A stretch of DNA of 64,000 bases from DASZHJ01 sp035604335 (GTDB lineage: Bacteria > Pseudomonadota > Alphaproteobacteria > ATCC43930 > CGMCC-115725), in contig DATNIT010000152.1 in NCBI GenBank assembly GCA_035604335.1, positions 24,121 through 88,120 of the forward strand, in the 5' to 3' direction. The notes below the pieces were generated by a model that saw only the letters and a list, made by a program, of their open reading frames with translations, was not told the DNA's origin and did not search any database. Numbering within the stretch: the stretch's first letter is position 1; each line of letters begins with the position of its first letter. Both the position numbers and the translations under genes were made by a program. Positions 7,273-16,260 of this stretch are shown in pieces.

Positions 7273-9003
7273 TCAGCGCTGCCCGCCCAGCAAGCCATGG
7301 AATGCGAATCCCGCGAACGATGGCCACGCGCCGAGCGCGTGGCCGAGCGGGCTGAGCGTTTCGCGCAACTGCGTGCCCTGACCCGCGAAGCTGCGGCTCG
7401 CCGCGGGCACCGGCACGACTTCCTCCTGCTGAAATGCCAGACCCGGCAGGCCGCTCGCGGACTCTTTCAGCAGCACCAACACGTCGCCGCCCGCGAACGG
7501 GATCAGCCAAAGCTCGCCGGATTCCGCGCGCACGAAGCGCCCGCGCTCGCTGTCGTCGAGCGGCACGGCTTCCAGCGCCACTTCCACCGGTCGGCCACGC
7601 CGCGTACCCCACGCCAGGAAGCGCGCAACCGACCGGCGGATGTCGGTCGGATCGGTTTTGTCGGTGACCACCGTCATGGCATCGAGCGAGTTCGCCCAGC
7701 GCTCGGCGATCGCGGGATCCGTCGGGAACCACGCCGGTACCGCGGCCGAGAGCGGCATGCCCAGCACCGGCTTCAGCGGCTGCAACCGGTCGAGAAACGC
7801 CTGCGCTTCCGCGCCGGGGTCCGCCGAGTAGCGCCACAGGCGGCTGGGCGCGTACTCGACTACCACGCCCTTGATCTGCGCCTCGGTGGAAACGCCCGCG
7901 TTGTAGTCGGCGAGCGCGGTTCCGGCGGCGACCAGCGGTGTGCGCTCGCTGTCTCTGGCCTCCGCGGAGTCGATGAGCAATGCAAAGACGCCGATCCCGC
8001 GGCTGCTCGCGTCGGCGACGAATCCCGCCAACTCCTGCGGATCGGCAAGGCCGCTCTCGTTGAACGGCACGCCCACATAGAGTCTGTTCACGCCCCAGCG
8101 CTGTGCCCGCGTGAACACATCGGCGGCATCGTCCTGCCAGTGGCGCACGTCACGCACCCAAGCGGCGCGGTCGGGTGGCACCGTCGTCTTCGCCTCGAGC
8201 ACGATTTCCTTGAGGGCGAGATGTCCACCCGAGGCCGGGCACAACACGTCGATGTCGAGCGGAGTGTCGGCGGGCAAATCGGGGGGCAGCGGCACGTAGG
8301 CCTCGGTCGCGTTTGCGGCTTCCCGAAGCTTCGTCAACATCCGCGGCTCCCTACCGGGAGGCACGCCGAGGGCCGTGACGACGATGCGGAAATTTTGATC
8401 GGACGTGTGGACGATGCGAAGGGCCATACCCGGGATCGGCGGCATGCGAGCCGTCGAGAACGCGAGGCCCGCCGGCTCTGCTCCCGGCGCGCAGTCAAGC
8501 ACCGTGTCGTCGCCGCCGGTGTCCAGGGTTGCGCGGCCGAGCGGGCCCAGCGGTTCCACGCTCGAGACCGCATGCAGGTCGGCGCCGGGCACGAGGTAGG
8601 GCGCCGGCGCGGCAAGCGAGACCGGCTCCACCGTCACCTCGCGGGTCTCGAAACCCGACTTGGCCGGCGTTCCCACGACGGTCAAAGCCTGCGGCTGGGG
8701 CGCGCCGACAGCGCGGCGCGGCGCCCGCAGGACCGTCAGCACGCTGTCGGCTTGAATCGGCAAAGCAAGGCTTGCGCAGCCGGTTTCGTCAGGCTTGGTC
8801 GCGCTCACCGTGAGGCGATCGCCGGCGGCGCCACCGGCGATGGGGCAGCGCGCGAGATAGCTCCCGGCGATGGCGGCGTCGGCACCCGCCCACAGCAGCA
8901 GACAAGCCCCGAGCATCGACCTGAGCGCGAGCTTCGCGGCCTTGCGGCGATGCGCGCAACCCGAACCCTTCGGGGTCGGGCGCCCCAGAGCCAGAAAGGA
9001 CAT
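7273..9003 (-). CDS. Exported protein of unknown function, TIM-barrel-like second half
   Basis: A 576-residue protein. A basic N-terminus is followed by a hydrophobic stretch at about 26-46 and a likely cleavage after AIA, so it should be periplasmic or extracellular. Residues ~50-270 are beta-rich. Residues ~280-560 contain repeated segments (WGVNRLYVGVP, GIGVFALLID, IKGVVVEYAP) with the spacing of a (beta/alpha) barrel such as seen in glycoside-hydrolase-like proteins. No catalytic pair could be assigned. The gene stands alone between the cold-shock gene and a divergent LysE gene. I do not recognise the family. Confidence 0.75.
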   Translation of the reverse strand: MSFLALGRPTPKGSGCAHRRKAAKLALRSMLGACLLLWAGADAAIAGSYLARCPIAGGAAGDRLTVSATKPDETGCASLALPIQADSVLTVLRAPRRAVGAPQPQALTVVGTPAKSGFETREVTVEPVSLAAPAPYLVPGADLHAVSSVEPLGPLGRATLDTGGDDTVLDCAPGAEPAGLAFSTARMPPIPGMALRIVHTSDQNFRIVVTALGVPPGREPRMLTKLREAANATEAYVPLPPDLPADTPLDIDVLCPASGGHLALKEIVLEAKTTVPPDRAAWVRDVRHWQDDAADVFTRAQRWGVNRLYVGVPFNESGLADPQELAGFVADASSRGIGVFALLIDSAEARDSERTPLVAAGTALADYNAGVSTEAQIKGVVVEYAPSRLWRYSADPGAEAQAFLDRLQPLKPVLGMPLSAAVPAWFPTDPAIAERWANSLDAMTVVTDKTDPTDIRRSVARFLAWGTRRGRPVEVALEAVPLDDSERGRFVRAESGELWLIPFAGGDVLVLLKESASGLPGLAFQQEEVVPVPAASRSFAGQGTQLRETLSPLGHALGAWPSFAGFAFHGLLGGQR

Positions 9004-9103
9004 TGGGTCAGGAGCCTATCGACTGGACAGGCCCGTGCCCAGGAGTTTCCGAGCGGCCGTCAGCGCCGAAAGCATTGATAATATGGGTGAGGTGCGCGGC
9101 GGA

Positions 9104-9721
9104 TCACTCCGCCGCGATCGCCGCGGCGGCGCCGACCATCACCACGGCGCTGGTCCGGTTCGCCACGCGCACCGCGCGGCGGTTCTTCAGAAGACGCCGC
9201 GCGCGTGCCGCCGTCACCGCCCATCCGAGATCGATGCCAATCAGCACGATCAGCATCGTCAGAGTGAGCTCGACCCAAGCGGCGAGGTCCAAATGGCCGA
9301 GGTCCAAGATCGTGGGAACGACCGCGAGGTAGAACACCATGATCTTGGGGTTGCCGAGCGTGATCGCCATGCCCGCCAGGAACATCCGCCAGGGTCTCTG
9401 TCCGGCGGGCAGTTCGCGGCTCGCGATGTCGGTTGGCGCGGTCCACATCTTCCAGGCGAGCCAGAGCAGATAGCCGACGCCCATGAACTTGATGACCACG
9501 AACAGCACCGCGAAGGCCTGCGCGACGACGGCAAGTCCCGCAACGGTGACGGTGAGCCAGATCGCCTCGCCGATCCACATCGCCGCCAGGAACGGCAGAA
9601 CATCGCGCAGACTGCTGGTCAGCACGCGCGCCACAAGGGCCGCGATACTCGGTCCCGGCGAGCCCGCGGCAACCATCAGCGCCAGCGCGAATCCCATCAA
9701 TGCGGCAACGGTCACGGTCAT
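9104..9721 (-). CDS. LysE/RhtB family exporter
   Basis: A 205-residue inner-membrane protein with about six hydrophobic segments. The N-terminal signature GSPGPSIAALVA matches the conserved PGP region of LysE/RhtB amino-acid exporters, and LGNPKIMVFY at about 124-133 matches the second conserved block. The start at 9721 (MTVTV) has GGAG a few bases upstream; a longer frame reaches 9781 but without family support. The likely role is export of an amino acid or related metabolite. No regulator lies next to it. Confidence 0.85.
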   Translation of the reverse strand: MTVTVAALMGFALALMVAAGSPGPSIAALVARVLTSSLRDVLPFLAAMWIGEAIWLTVTVAGLAVVAQAFAVLFVVIKFMGVGYLLWLAWKMWTAPTDIASRELPAGQRPWRMFLAGMAITLGNPKIMVFYLAVVPTILDLGHLDLAAWVELTLTMLIVLIGIDLGWAVTAARARRLLKNRRAVRVANRTSAVVMVGAAAAIAAE

Positions 9722-9880
9722 TCTCCGTACTCGGCGGACGATACCGCCGAACCTTGCCGACCATACGGCAATGCCGGGCAAATTGCTTCCTCGATCCGCG
9801 GTCTAGACACGGGAAATGATCGGGTGTTAGGTCGAGACTGCCGGGGCGAGATCTGGATTTCCTCAGGCAGGAGACGTTAG

Positions 9881-10609
9881 ATGGCGAAGAGCGCGTTCCG
9901 CACCGCCCTCGAGGCGGCGATCCAGCAGCGGCATTCCAAGACCCATCCGTTCAGCGACGCCTGGGTGACCGGTCGCCTCGATCGCCGCCTCCTCGGCGAA
10001 TGGACGAAGCAGCATTTCCACTACGTCAGTCACTTCTCCGAGTGGCTCGGCACCGTGTTCGGCAGCTGCCCGCACGACGATATCCGGCATTTCCTGGCGG
10101 AGAATATCTTCGAGGAGGAGGGCTTCGCCGCCGGCGCGGGCTTCCCGGCGGCGCGCCACACCGACCTGCTGCTGGATTTCGGCGAGCATTGCGGCATGAG
10201 GCGCAAGGAGATCCTCGACGCCCAGCTCAACGGCGAGCTTCTGCCGGAGACCCTGGGTCTGCAGAGCTGGTGCTACCGGCAAGCGCAGCGGCCAGCCATC
10301 GAGGCGCTGGCGGGATTGCTGGTCGGGCTCGAATCCCAGGTGCCGCAGATCTATAGCCGCACCACGCCGCCGCTCCTCGAGAAGTACGGCTTCACGGAGG
10401 AGGAGGTGGTCTTCTTCCGCCTCCATATCGTCGCGGACCAGGAGCATGGCGAGCGCGGCTTCGAGATCCTGGAGAAGCACGCGACCACGCCCGAGCTGGA
10501 GGCGAGCTGCGTCCGGTTGGTGCGCGAGGCGACGATGATGCGGCGGCTCTACCTCGACGGCCTCTACGGCAAATTCTTGGCGCCGAAAGCGGCCCAGGCC
10601 GCGAACTAG
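9881..10609 (+). CDS. Haem-oxygenase-like diiron protein (PqqC/TenA/CADD-like)
   Basis: A 242-residue all-helical protein of the TenA/PqqC/haem-oxygenase fold. Candidate iron ligands of the HDO group (haem-oxygenase-like diiron oxidases such as CADD and UndA) are visible: acidic EEE at 78-80, His93, Glu151 (GLESQVP) and the HxxxDxxH set His182/Asp186/His189. This points to a non-haem diiron oxidase or oxygenase acting on a small molecule, although a thiaminase-II-like or PqqC-like role cannot be excluded. The Rieske-protein gene starts 25 bases after its stop, which suggests a shared operon and possibly electron transfer. ATG 9881 is about 10 bases after AGGAGA. Confidence 0.8.
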   Translation: MAKSAFRTALEAAIQQRHSKTHPFSDAWVTGRLDRRLLGEWTKQHFHYVSHFSEWLGTVFGSCPHDDIRHFLAENIFEEEGFAAGAGFPAARHTDLLLDFGEHCGMRRKEILDAQLNGELLPETLGLQSWCYRQAQRPAIEALAGLLVGLESQVPQIYSRTTPPLLEKYGFTEEEVVFFRLHIVADQEHGERGFEILEKHATTPELEASCVRLVREATMMRRLYLDGLYGKFLAPKAAQAAN

Positions 10610-10634
10610 CGCGGTCGGTCTCGGGCCACTCGCG

Positions 10635-11504
10635 GTGAGCGCGGACGAGCCGCTGCCGGCGGCGCTCTACACGCGGCCGGAGGCCTTCCAGCGCGAGCGG
10701 CGCAGCGTCTTCGCGAGCGCGTGGTTGCTGCTGGCCCGGGCAAGAGCCGTGCAGAGACCCGGCGACTACGTCGCGCACAGTCTCGGCGGCTGGCCGGTGT
10801 TCGCGATTGCGGGCGCCGGCGGCGCCCCGCGAGCCTTTCGCAATGTCTGCCGGCACCAGAAATTGCCGCTCTTTGACGGCGGTGTGGGCCACTGCGAGCA
10901 GATCCGCTGCCGATATCACGGCTGGACCTACGACATCGCCGGTCGCTTCGCCGCGGCGCCGCCGCAGGTGGCGCCGTGCGACGATCTCTCCCACGACCTC
11001 GAGCGCGTGGCGGCGGAGCAGCTCCACGGACTCCTGTTCGTGCACCTCGACGAGAGTCCGCCGCCGCTCGTGGAAACCATGCCGGCGCTCGCCGCCGCGT
11101 TGGCCGAGGCCAAGCTCGAGTCGCTCGAGTTTCGGACCGAAACTACAACCGACATCGACGCCAACTGGAAATTGGTGATGGAGCAGGCGCTGGCGGATCG
11201 AAGCCGCGATGTCGCGCGTACGGCGGCATGGCCCTGCCTGATCCTCGACGCTTCGGCCGGCGGCGCGGTACTCCATCAGGTGATCGCGCGCAGCTTCCAC
11301 CGCACGCGCATCCATCATCACCACTACGGGTCGCACGCCGCGGTCGAGCAGGCGGCGGCACAGGTGGCGCAATGGAAAGCCGGCGCTGTCGCTCGGAACG
11401 CGGCGCTCGAAGCGGGCGCCACGGCCACGCAGCCCGAATCGTCCGAGCTCGAGAGCTTTCGCAGCCGCGTGCGCTCGGCTCACGCCGATGGCCCGCCTGC
11501 CTGA
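10635..11504 (+). CDS. Rieske [2Fe-2S] protein with degenerate oxygenase domain
   Basis: A 289-residue protein starting at GTG 10635. The N-terminal Rieske domain is intact: Cys72-x-His74 and Cys92-x2-His95 (CRHQK and CRYHGW), as in ring-hydroxylating oxygenase alpha subunits. The second domain is short (alpha subunits usually exceed 400 residues). Just after NWKL (177-180) the expected catalytic-iron segment, normally an EN followed by Tyr and two His, reads VMEQALADRSRD. The mononuclear iron site therefore looks lost, and the protein may act as an electron carrier. The immediate upstream diiron-protein gene is the obvious partner candidate. A His-rich patch (227-234) is notable. Confidence 0.75.
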   Translation: MSADEPLPAALYTRPEAFQRERRSVFASAWLLLARARAVQRPGDYVAHSLGGWPVFAIAGAGGAPRAFRNVCRHQKLPLFDGGVGHCEQIRCRYHGWTYDIAGRFAAAPPQVAPCDDLSHDLERVAAEQLHGLLFVHLDESPPPLVETMPALAAALAEAKLESLEFRTETTTDIDANWKLVMEQALADRSRDVARTAAWPCLILDASAGGAVLHQVIARSFHRTRIHHHHYGSHAAVEQAAAQVAQWKAGAVARNAALEAGATATQPESSELESFRSRVRSAHADGPPA

Positions 11505-11579
11505 GGTTGCGAGACAAAGCCGGCCGCGCCGATTATCCTTCGCGCCAATGAGCAAACGATCAATAGGGAGCGACTCGCC

Positions 11580-13031
11580 ATGAAACGCCATGAACTCGGC
11601 ATCCTCGCGGTCCTCGCGATCGCCCTGGTGAGCTCGGGCGCGCCGGCCAAGGAGCAGAAAATCGGCGATCCCCCCGAGGCCCATGACATGCGCCTCGTCG
11701 GCTACAGCGATCTCCAGGCGCGGAGCGCCTATCAGCCCACCATCCATCAGCAGAACGGCCGCTGGATCGCCTATATCGGCCATCACGGCGGTACGCCCAA
11801 GGATCCGAAACCGCTCAATCCCCTGACCGGGCAACAGGAGTTCAACGGCACGTCCCTCGTCGACGTGACCGATCCGCGCCATCCCAAGTATCTCGCGCAC
11901 ATCCCCGGCGAGGAGGGGCAATACGAGGCGGGCGGCGCCCAAATGGTGCGGGTCTGCGACGGCAAGACTCTACCCAAGGGCGATCCCGCCAAGACTTACA
12001 TGCTGCGCACCTTCGGGAACTCGGCCCACGAGATCTGGGACACTTCCGATCCTGCCAAGCCCGTGCTCGTGACTCGATTGGACGGGATCAAGGGCACCCA
12101 CAAGAACTGGTGGGAGTGCGACACCGGCATCGCCTATCTGGTCTCGGGCGTCCCCGGCTGGCGCACGAACCGGATGACGCAGGTCTATGACCTCAGCGAC
12201 CCCGCGCATCCCCAATTCATCCGGAACTTCGGCTTGCCCGGCCAGGAGCCCGGCGCCGCCGGCCAAGTGCCGACTGCGGTGCACGGGATGATCTCCACCG
12301 GTCCCGAAAGCAACCGCATCTATTTCGGCTATGGCACCAATGGCGGCGGTATGCTGCAGATCGTCGATCGCGACAAGTTGATCAATGGCCCCAAGGACCC
12401 GACGCCCGAGAACCTGCTCTATCCCCAGGTTGCCCGGCTCGATCTCTCCAGCATGGTGGGGGCGCACACCACCTTTCCGGTGCTCGGCGTGAAGATGGAG
12501 GAGTTCAGTCACGACAAGTTGGGCTCGGTGCGGGATTTCGTGGCCATCACCGACGAGCAGATCGCCAACGAGTGCGGCGAACCGCGGCAGCTCGTCTGGT
12601 TCGTCGACGTGACCGTCGAGACCCATCCGCAGGTGGTCTCGAACTTTTACGTGCCCGAAGCGAGTGGCGATTTCTGCAATCGGGGCGGCCGCTTCGGCAT
12701 TCATTCCTCGAACGAGAACATGACGCCGATCTACTACAAGAAGATCATGTTCTTCTCGCATTTCAACGCGGGCGTTCGCGCGATCGACATCCGCAATCCG
12801 TTCCGGCCGCGAGAGGTCGGCTACTTCATTCCGTCGATCACGAAGAACACCGACCCGCGATGCATCAAAGTGGACGGACAGGACCGCTGCAAGGTCGCGA
12901 TCCAGACCAACAACGTAGAGGTGGACGATCGCGGCTACATCTACATCGTGGACCGTGCCAACACGGGCCTGCACATCCTCGAGCTCACGGGCGAGGCGCG
13001 CAAGATCGCGGGCTTGCCGCCGGCCAAATGA
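11580..13031 (+). CDS. Exported LVIVD-repeat beta-propeller protein
   Basis: A 483-residue protein with an N-terminal signal peptide (about residues 1-23, ending before KEQK). The body contains repeated segments of the LVIVD type: SLVDVTDPRHPKYL, EIWDTSDPAKPVLV, QVYDLSDPAHPQF, RAIDIRNPFRPREV, IYIVDRANTGLHIL. Such repeats build a beta-propeller at the cell surface or in the periplasm, and no enzymatic motif is recognised. ATG 11580 has GGGAG about 11 bases upstream. It is convergent with the following glycosyltransferase gene. Confidence 0.8.
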   Translation: MKRHELGILAVLAIALVSSGAPAKEQKIGDPPEAHDMRLVGYSDLQARSAYQPTIHQQNGRWIAYIGHHGGTPKDPKPLNPLTGQQEFNGTSLVDVTDPRHPKYLAHIPGEEGQYEAGGAQMVRVCDGKTLPKGDPAKTYMLRTFGNSAHEIWDTSDPAKPVLVTRLDGIKGTHKNWWECDTGIAYLVSGVPGWRTNRMTQVYDLSDPAHPQFIRNFGLPGQEPGAAGQVPTAVHGMISTGPESNRIYFGYGTNGGGMLQIVDRDKLINGPKDPTPENLLYPQVARLDLSSMVGAHTTFPVLGVKMEEFSHDKLGSVRDFVAITDEQIANECGEPRQLVWFVDVTVETHPQVVSNFYVPEASGDFCNRGGRFGIHSSNENMTPIYYKKIMFFSHFNAGVRAIDIRNPFRPREVGYFIPSITKNTDPRCIKVDGQDRCKVAIQTNNVEVDDRGYIYIVDRANTGLHILELTGEARKIAGLPPAK

Positions 13032-13043
13032 GAAGAGGGGGCC

Positions 13044-13068
13044 GCCGGGGCCCGCGATGGGCCCTGGC
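13044..13068. terminator. Hairpin between convergent genes
   Basis: A 10-bp stem with one mismatch (13044-13053 with 13059-13068) and a 5-base loop lies between the convergent LVIVD and glycosyltransferase genes. It could act on both strands, but no U-tract follows on either side, so it may be only a structured 3' end. Confidence 0.35.
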
Positions 13069-13077
13069 GATCTCCGA

Positions 13078-14133
13078 TCAGGCGCCGACTACGCGCAGGT
13101 GCGGGGTCTCGCTCGCCATCAGGCTGCGATAGACCTCGAGATAGTCCTGCACCATCCGACGGGCGGTGAAGCGCTCCTCGAATCTCGCGCGAACGCGCTG
13201 TCGCGACAGCCGGTCGACGCGCCCGACCGCCTCGACGGCGCCGGTTTCGTCCTTGACGATGTATCCGGTCAGGCCGTCCTCGACCACCTCGGGCACGGAG
13301 CCCGCGTGGAATCCGATCACCGGCGTGCCGCAGGCCATCGCCTCGATCATGACCAAGCCGAACGGCTCGGGCCAGTCGATCGGCAGCAGCAGCGCGATCG
13401 CGCCGCTGAGGAATGCCGGCTTCTCGCGGTCGTTGATCTCGCCGATATACTCGATGCCCGGCTCGTCCAGCAGCGGTCTGATCTCTTGCGTGAAATAGTC
13501 GCGATCGACCGGGTCGATCTTGGCCGCGATCTTGAGCGGCAGGCCGCAGCGGCGCGCGATCCGGATCGCGCGGTCGACCGCCTTCTCCGGCGCGATGCGG
13601 CCGAGGAAGGCAAGATAACTCGGCTGCACCGGCTGCGGCGTCAGCAAGCGCTCCGGCAGCCCATGATGGATGGTCTTGACCCAGTTCCCTTGCGGCACGG
13701 GCTTCCGCTGGGCATTCGAGATGGACACCAGGGGCGCCGTCGGGAAGGCGCGGAACAGAGGCTGGTGCTCCGGCAGGTCGAGGCGGCCGTGCCACGTGGT
13801 CAGGAATGGCGTCGGCTGTCGCAGGAACAGGGAGAACGGATAGTAGTCCAGGTGAAAGTGCAGGAAGTCGAAGTTTTTCGCCTGCTGGCGGATGTTTTCC
13901 AGCATCAGCAGATGAAGCGCGTTGGGGTCGCGCACCGAGCCGTCGAGCCGAAGCGCCTTCGGCCACACCGCGTCCAGCTTTGCCGAGGTGACGGAATCGC
14001 CGCTCGCAAACAGCGTCACCTCATGACCCATCGAGACCAGTTCTTCGGTGATCCAAGAGACCACGCGCTCGGTGCCGCCGTAGAGCTTGGGCGGGACCGC
14101 CTCCGTCAACGGCGCGACTTGTGCAATTCGCAT
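13078..14133 (-). CDS. Family 4 glycosyltransferase
   Basis: A 351-residue GT-B glycosyltransferase. The N-terminal acceptor domain contains the GGTERVV loop (20-26) used by GT4 enzymes. The C-terminal donor domain has LGRIAPEKA and the E-x7-E signature in PEPFGLVMIEAMACGTPVI. It probably transfers a sugar to an oligosaccharide or small acceptor, and no polysaccharide cluster surrounds it. The start at 14133 has AAGGAT upstream; a longer open frame to 14307 is leader. It is divergent from the ABC exporter across about 340 bases. Confidence 0.88.
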   Translation of the reverse strand: MRIAQVAPLTEAVPPKLYGGTERVVSWITEELVSMGHEVTLFASGDSVTSAKLDAVWPKALRLDGSVRDPNALHLLMLENIRQQAKNFDFLHFHLDYYPFSLFLRQPTPFLTTWHGRLDLPEHQPLFRAFPTAPLVSISNAQRKPVPQGNWVKTIHHGLPERLLTPQPVQPSYLAFLGRIAPEKAVDRAIRIARRCGLPLKIAAKIDPVDRDYFTQEIRPLLDEPGIEYIGEINDREKPAFLSGAIALLLPIDWPEPFGLVMIEAMACGTPVIGFHAGSVPEVVEDGLTGYIVKDETGAVEAVGRVDRLSRQRVRARFEERFTARRMVQDYLEVYRSLMASETPHLRVVGA

Positions 14134-14472
14134 GAAAGATCCTTTCGGCGCGGATGGAAAAGAAGATAGGTCTCGATGTGCGAGCGCAACCCTAGTGTCC
14201 CATCGAGAACGAAAATGCACGATTGAAAGTCTGTATGCGCCGCTTTTGACACAAGAAAATGGACCGCGGCGGCGAATGCAGGACCAAGGGGCGTCGTTTC
14301 GTCTCACGAGTTCTCAAAATGAACCCACGACATGATTGCGCGGACAGCGAAGCTACGGAATTACGAACGAGGCAAGCCCACGAGCTCTCGAGCGGCGACG
14401 TTCCGAGCGCGGTGGATTTGATTGCCCGGCGAGCACCGGCGGCTCGCTCCCTCACACTCTGAATTGATCGCA
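14134..14472. other. Divergent intergenic region, no gene seen
   Basis: About 340 bases separate the divergent glycosyltransferase and ABC-exporter genes. It is locally less GC-rich around 14200-14350. A TTGACA hexamer occurs near 14238 on the plus strand without a convincing -10. No small ORF with a ribosome binding site or RNA-like structure was recognised. Confidence 0.4.
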
Positions 14473-16239
14473 ATGCACGACCTCTGCCGATACGCCGATC
14501 GCCCGTTCGCCTTCATCGCGCGCTATGTCCGGCGCCGACCGCTGGCGCACGCTTCCATTGCCGGCGCCGTGCTGGCAGCGGTCGGCTGCTCCGTCAGTAC
14601 GCAATACGGCGTCAAGTTTCTGGTCGACACCCTGTCGCAAGGCCCCGTCGGCGCGCGAGCTTGGCTCGCCTTCGGGATCCTGGTGTCGCTGATGGCCGCC
14701 GACCAGCTCCTTTGGCGCTTGGCCAGCTGGATCGGCAGCTACACCTTCGTTGCCGTAACCGGAGATCTCCGCAACGACCTGTTCCGGCACGTCACCGGCC
14801 ATCCGCTGCGGTTCTTCTCCGAGCGGCTGCCGGGCATGCTGACGAGCCGCATCACCGCGACCTCGAATGCGGTTTTCACCATCGAGAACATGCTCGTCTG
14901 GAATGTGCTGCCGCCTTGCGTGGCGACCGCGGGGGCGGTCGCCTTCCTGTTCGCGGTGAGTGCGCCCATGGCGGCCGGCCTCGCCTGCGTGGCAGGGATT
15001 CTCGTTGTAGCGTTGTTCCGTCTGGCCGCGGCAGGCAAGCCGTTGCACCACGCCTATGCCGAGCGCGCCGCGCTGGTCGATGGCGAGATGGCCGACATCA
15101 TTGGAAATATGCCCATCGTTCGGGCATTCGGTGGCATTCGGCGGGAGCATCGGCGGTTCGACGAGACCGTCGGCCAGGAAATGACGGCGCGCCGCCGGAG
15201 CCTGCAATACCTCGAGAAGCTCCGCCTGTTCCACGCCGTGGTCACCATGATCCTGATGGTTGTGTTGCTCGCTTGGGCAATCACGCTGTGGCAGAGAGGT
15301 GCCGCGACCACGGGTCAGGTCGTGCTCGTGTGCACGCTCGGGTTCGGCATCCTGCACGCGACGCGCGACCTTGCGGTGGCGCTGGTGGACGTGACGCAGC
15401 ACCTCGCCCGGCTCTCCGAGGCCGTCGCCACCCTGCTGGTGCCGCATGAGCTCCGCGATCACGCCGAGGCGACCGCCTTGACCCGGCAGCGTGGGCACGT
15501 CGTGTTCGACGACGTCTCGTTCCGCTATCCCGGCGGCCGCACGGTGTTCGAGCGCTTCTGCCTTCAGGTCGGCGCGGGCGAGCGCGTGGGGTTGGTGGGC
15601 GAGTCCGGCGCCGGAAAATCGACGCTCTTGGCCCTGTTGCAGCGGTTCCACGATCCGCAGGGCGGCCGCATACTGATCGACAGCCAGGACGTCGCGCGGA
15701 TCACGCAAGAGAGCTTGCCCGACGCCATCGCCGTGGTGCCCCAGGACATATCGATGCTGCATCGCTCGATCCTGGAGAATATCCGCTACGGCCGGCCGGA
15801 CGCGTCCGACGAGGACGTCATGGCGGCGGCCGCCGCGGCGCATTGCCTCGATTTCATCGACGACTTGCCCCAGGGCATGGAAACCATGGTCGGCGACCGC
15901 GGCGTGCGCCTCTCCGGCGGACAGCGCCAGCGCATCGCCATCGCCCGCGCGCTCCTCAAGGACGCGCCGATCCTGCTGCTCGACGAGGCGACGTCGGCGC
16001 TCGACAGCGAGTCCGAAGAAACGATCATCCGGGAGGCGCTCGACCGGTTGATGCGCGGGCGTACCGTGATCGCCGTCGCGCATCGCCTCTCGACCCTTCG
16101 CGGCTTCGATCGGATCGTGGTGCTGCGGGACGGCCAGATCGTGCAGGACGGCCCGCCCGGCGACCTCATAGCCGTCGACGGACCCTATCGCCGGCTGATC
16201 CGGCGCGAGATGACCCGCTTGGCGGCGGAGGCCGCCTAG
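14473..16239 (+). CDS. ABC exporter, fused membrane and ATPase domains
   Basis: A 588-residue ABC half-transporter. The N-terminal membrane domain has about six helices (to ~320). The nucleotide-binding domain has Walker A GESGAGKST, Q-loop VPQD, signature LSGGQRQR, Walker B ILLLDEATSALD and an H-loop (AHRLS). It resembles lipid- or drug-exporting MsbA-type proteins and should work as a homodimer in the inner membrane. ATG 14473 was chosen over the TTG at 14422, but neither has a strong ribosome binding site. No accessory gene is adjacent, so the substrate cannot be inferred. Confidence 0.88.
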   Translation: MHDLCRYADRPFAFIARYVRRRPLAHASIAGAVLAAVGCSVSTQYGVKFLVDTLSQGPVGARAWLAFGILVSLMAADQLLWRLASWIGSYTFVAVTGDLRNDLFRHVTGHPLRFFSERLPGMLTSRITATSNAVFTIENMLVWNVLPPCVATAGAVAFLFAVSAPMAAGLACVAGILVVALFRLAAAGKPLHHAYAERAALVDGEMADIIGNMPIVRAFGGIRREHRRFDETVGQEMTARRRSLQYLEKLRLFHAVVTMILMVVLLAWAITLWQRGAATTGQVVLVCTLGFGILHATRDLAVALVDVTQHLARLSEAVATLLVPHELRDHAEATALTRQRGHVVFDDVSFRYPGGRTVFERFCLQVGAGERVGLVGESGAGKSTLLALLQRFHDPQGGRILIDSQDVARITQESLPDAIAVVPQDISMLHRSILENIRYGRPDASDEDVMAAAAAAHCLDFIDDLPQGMETMVGDRGVRLSGGQRQRIAIARALLKDAPILLLDEATSALDSESEETIIREALDRLMRGRTVIAVAHRLSTLRGFDRIVVLRDGQIVQDGPPGDLIAVDGPYRRLIRREMTRLAAEAA

Positions 16240-16260
16240 ATCCGTCCGGGCGGCGGCCTC
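16228..16260. terminator. Hairpin between convergent genes
   Basis: A 9-bp perfect inverted repeat (16228-16236 with 16252-16260) spans the stop codons of the convergent ABC exporter and the beta-hydroxyacid dehydrogenase gene. It has no U-tract, so function as a terminator is only suggested by its position. Confidence 0.3.
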
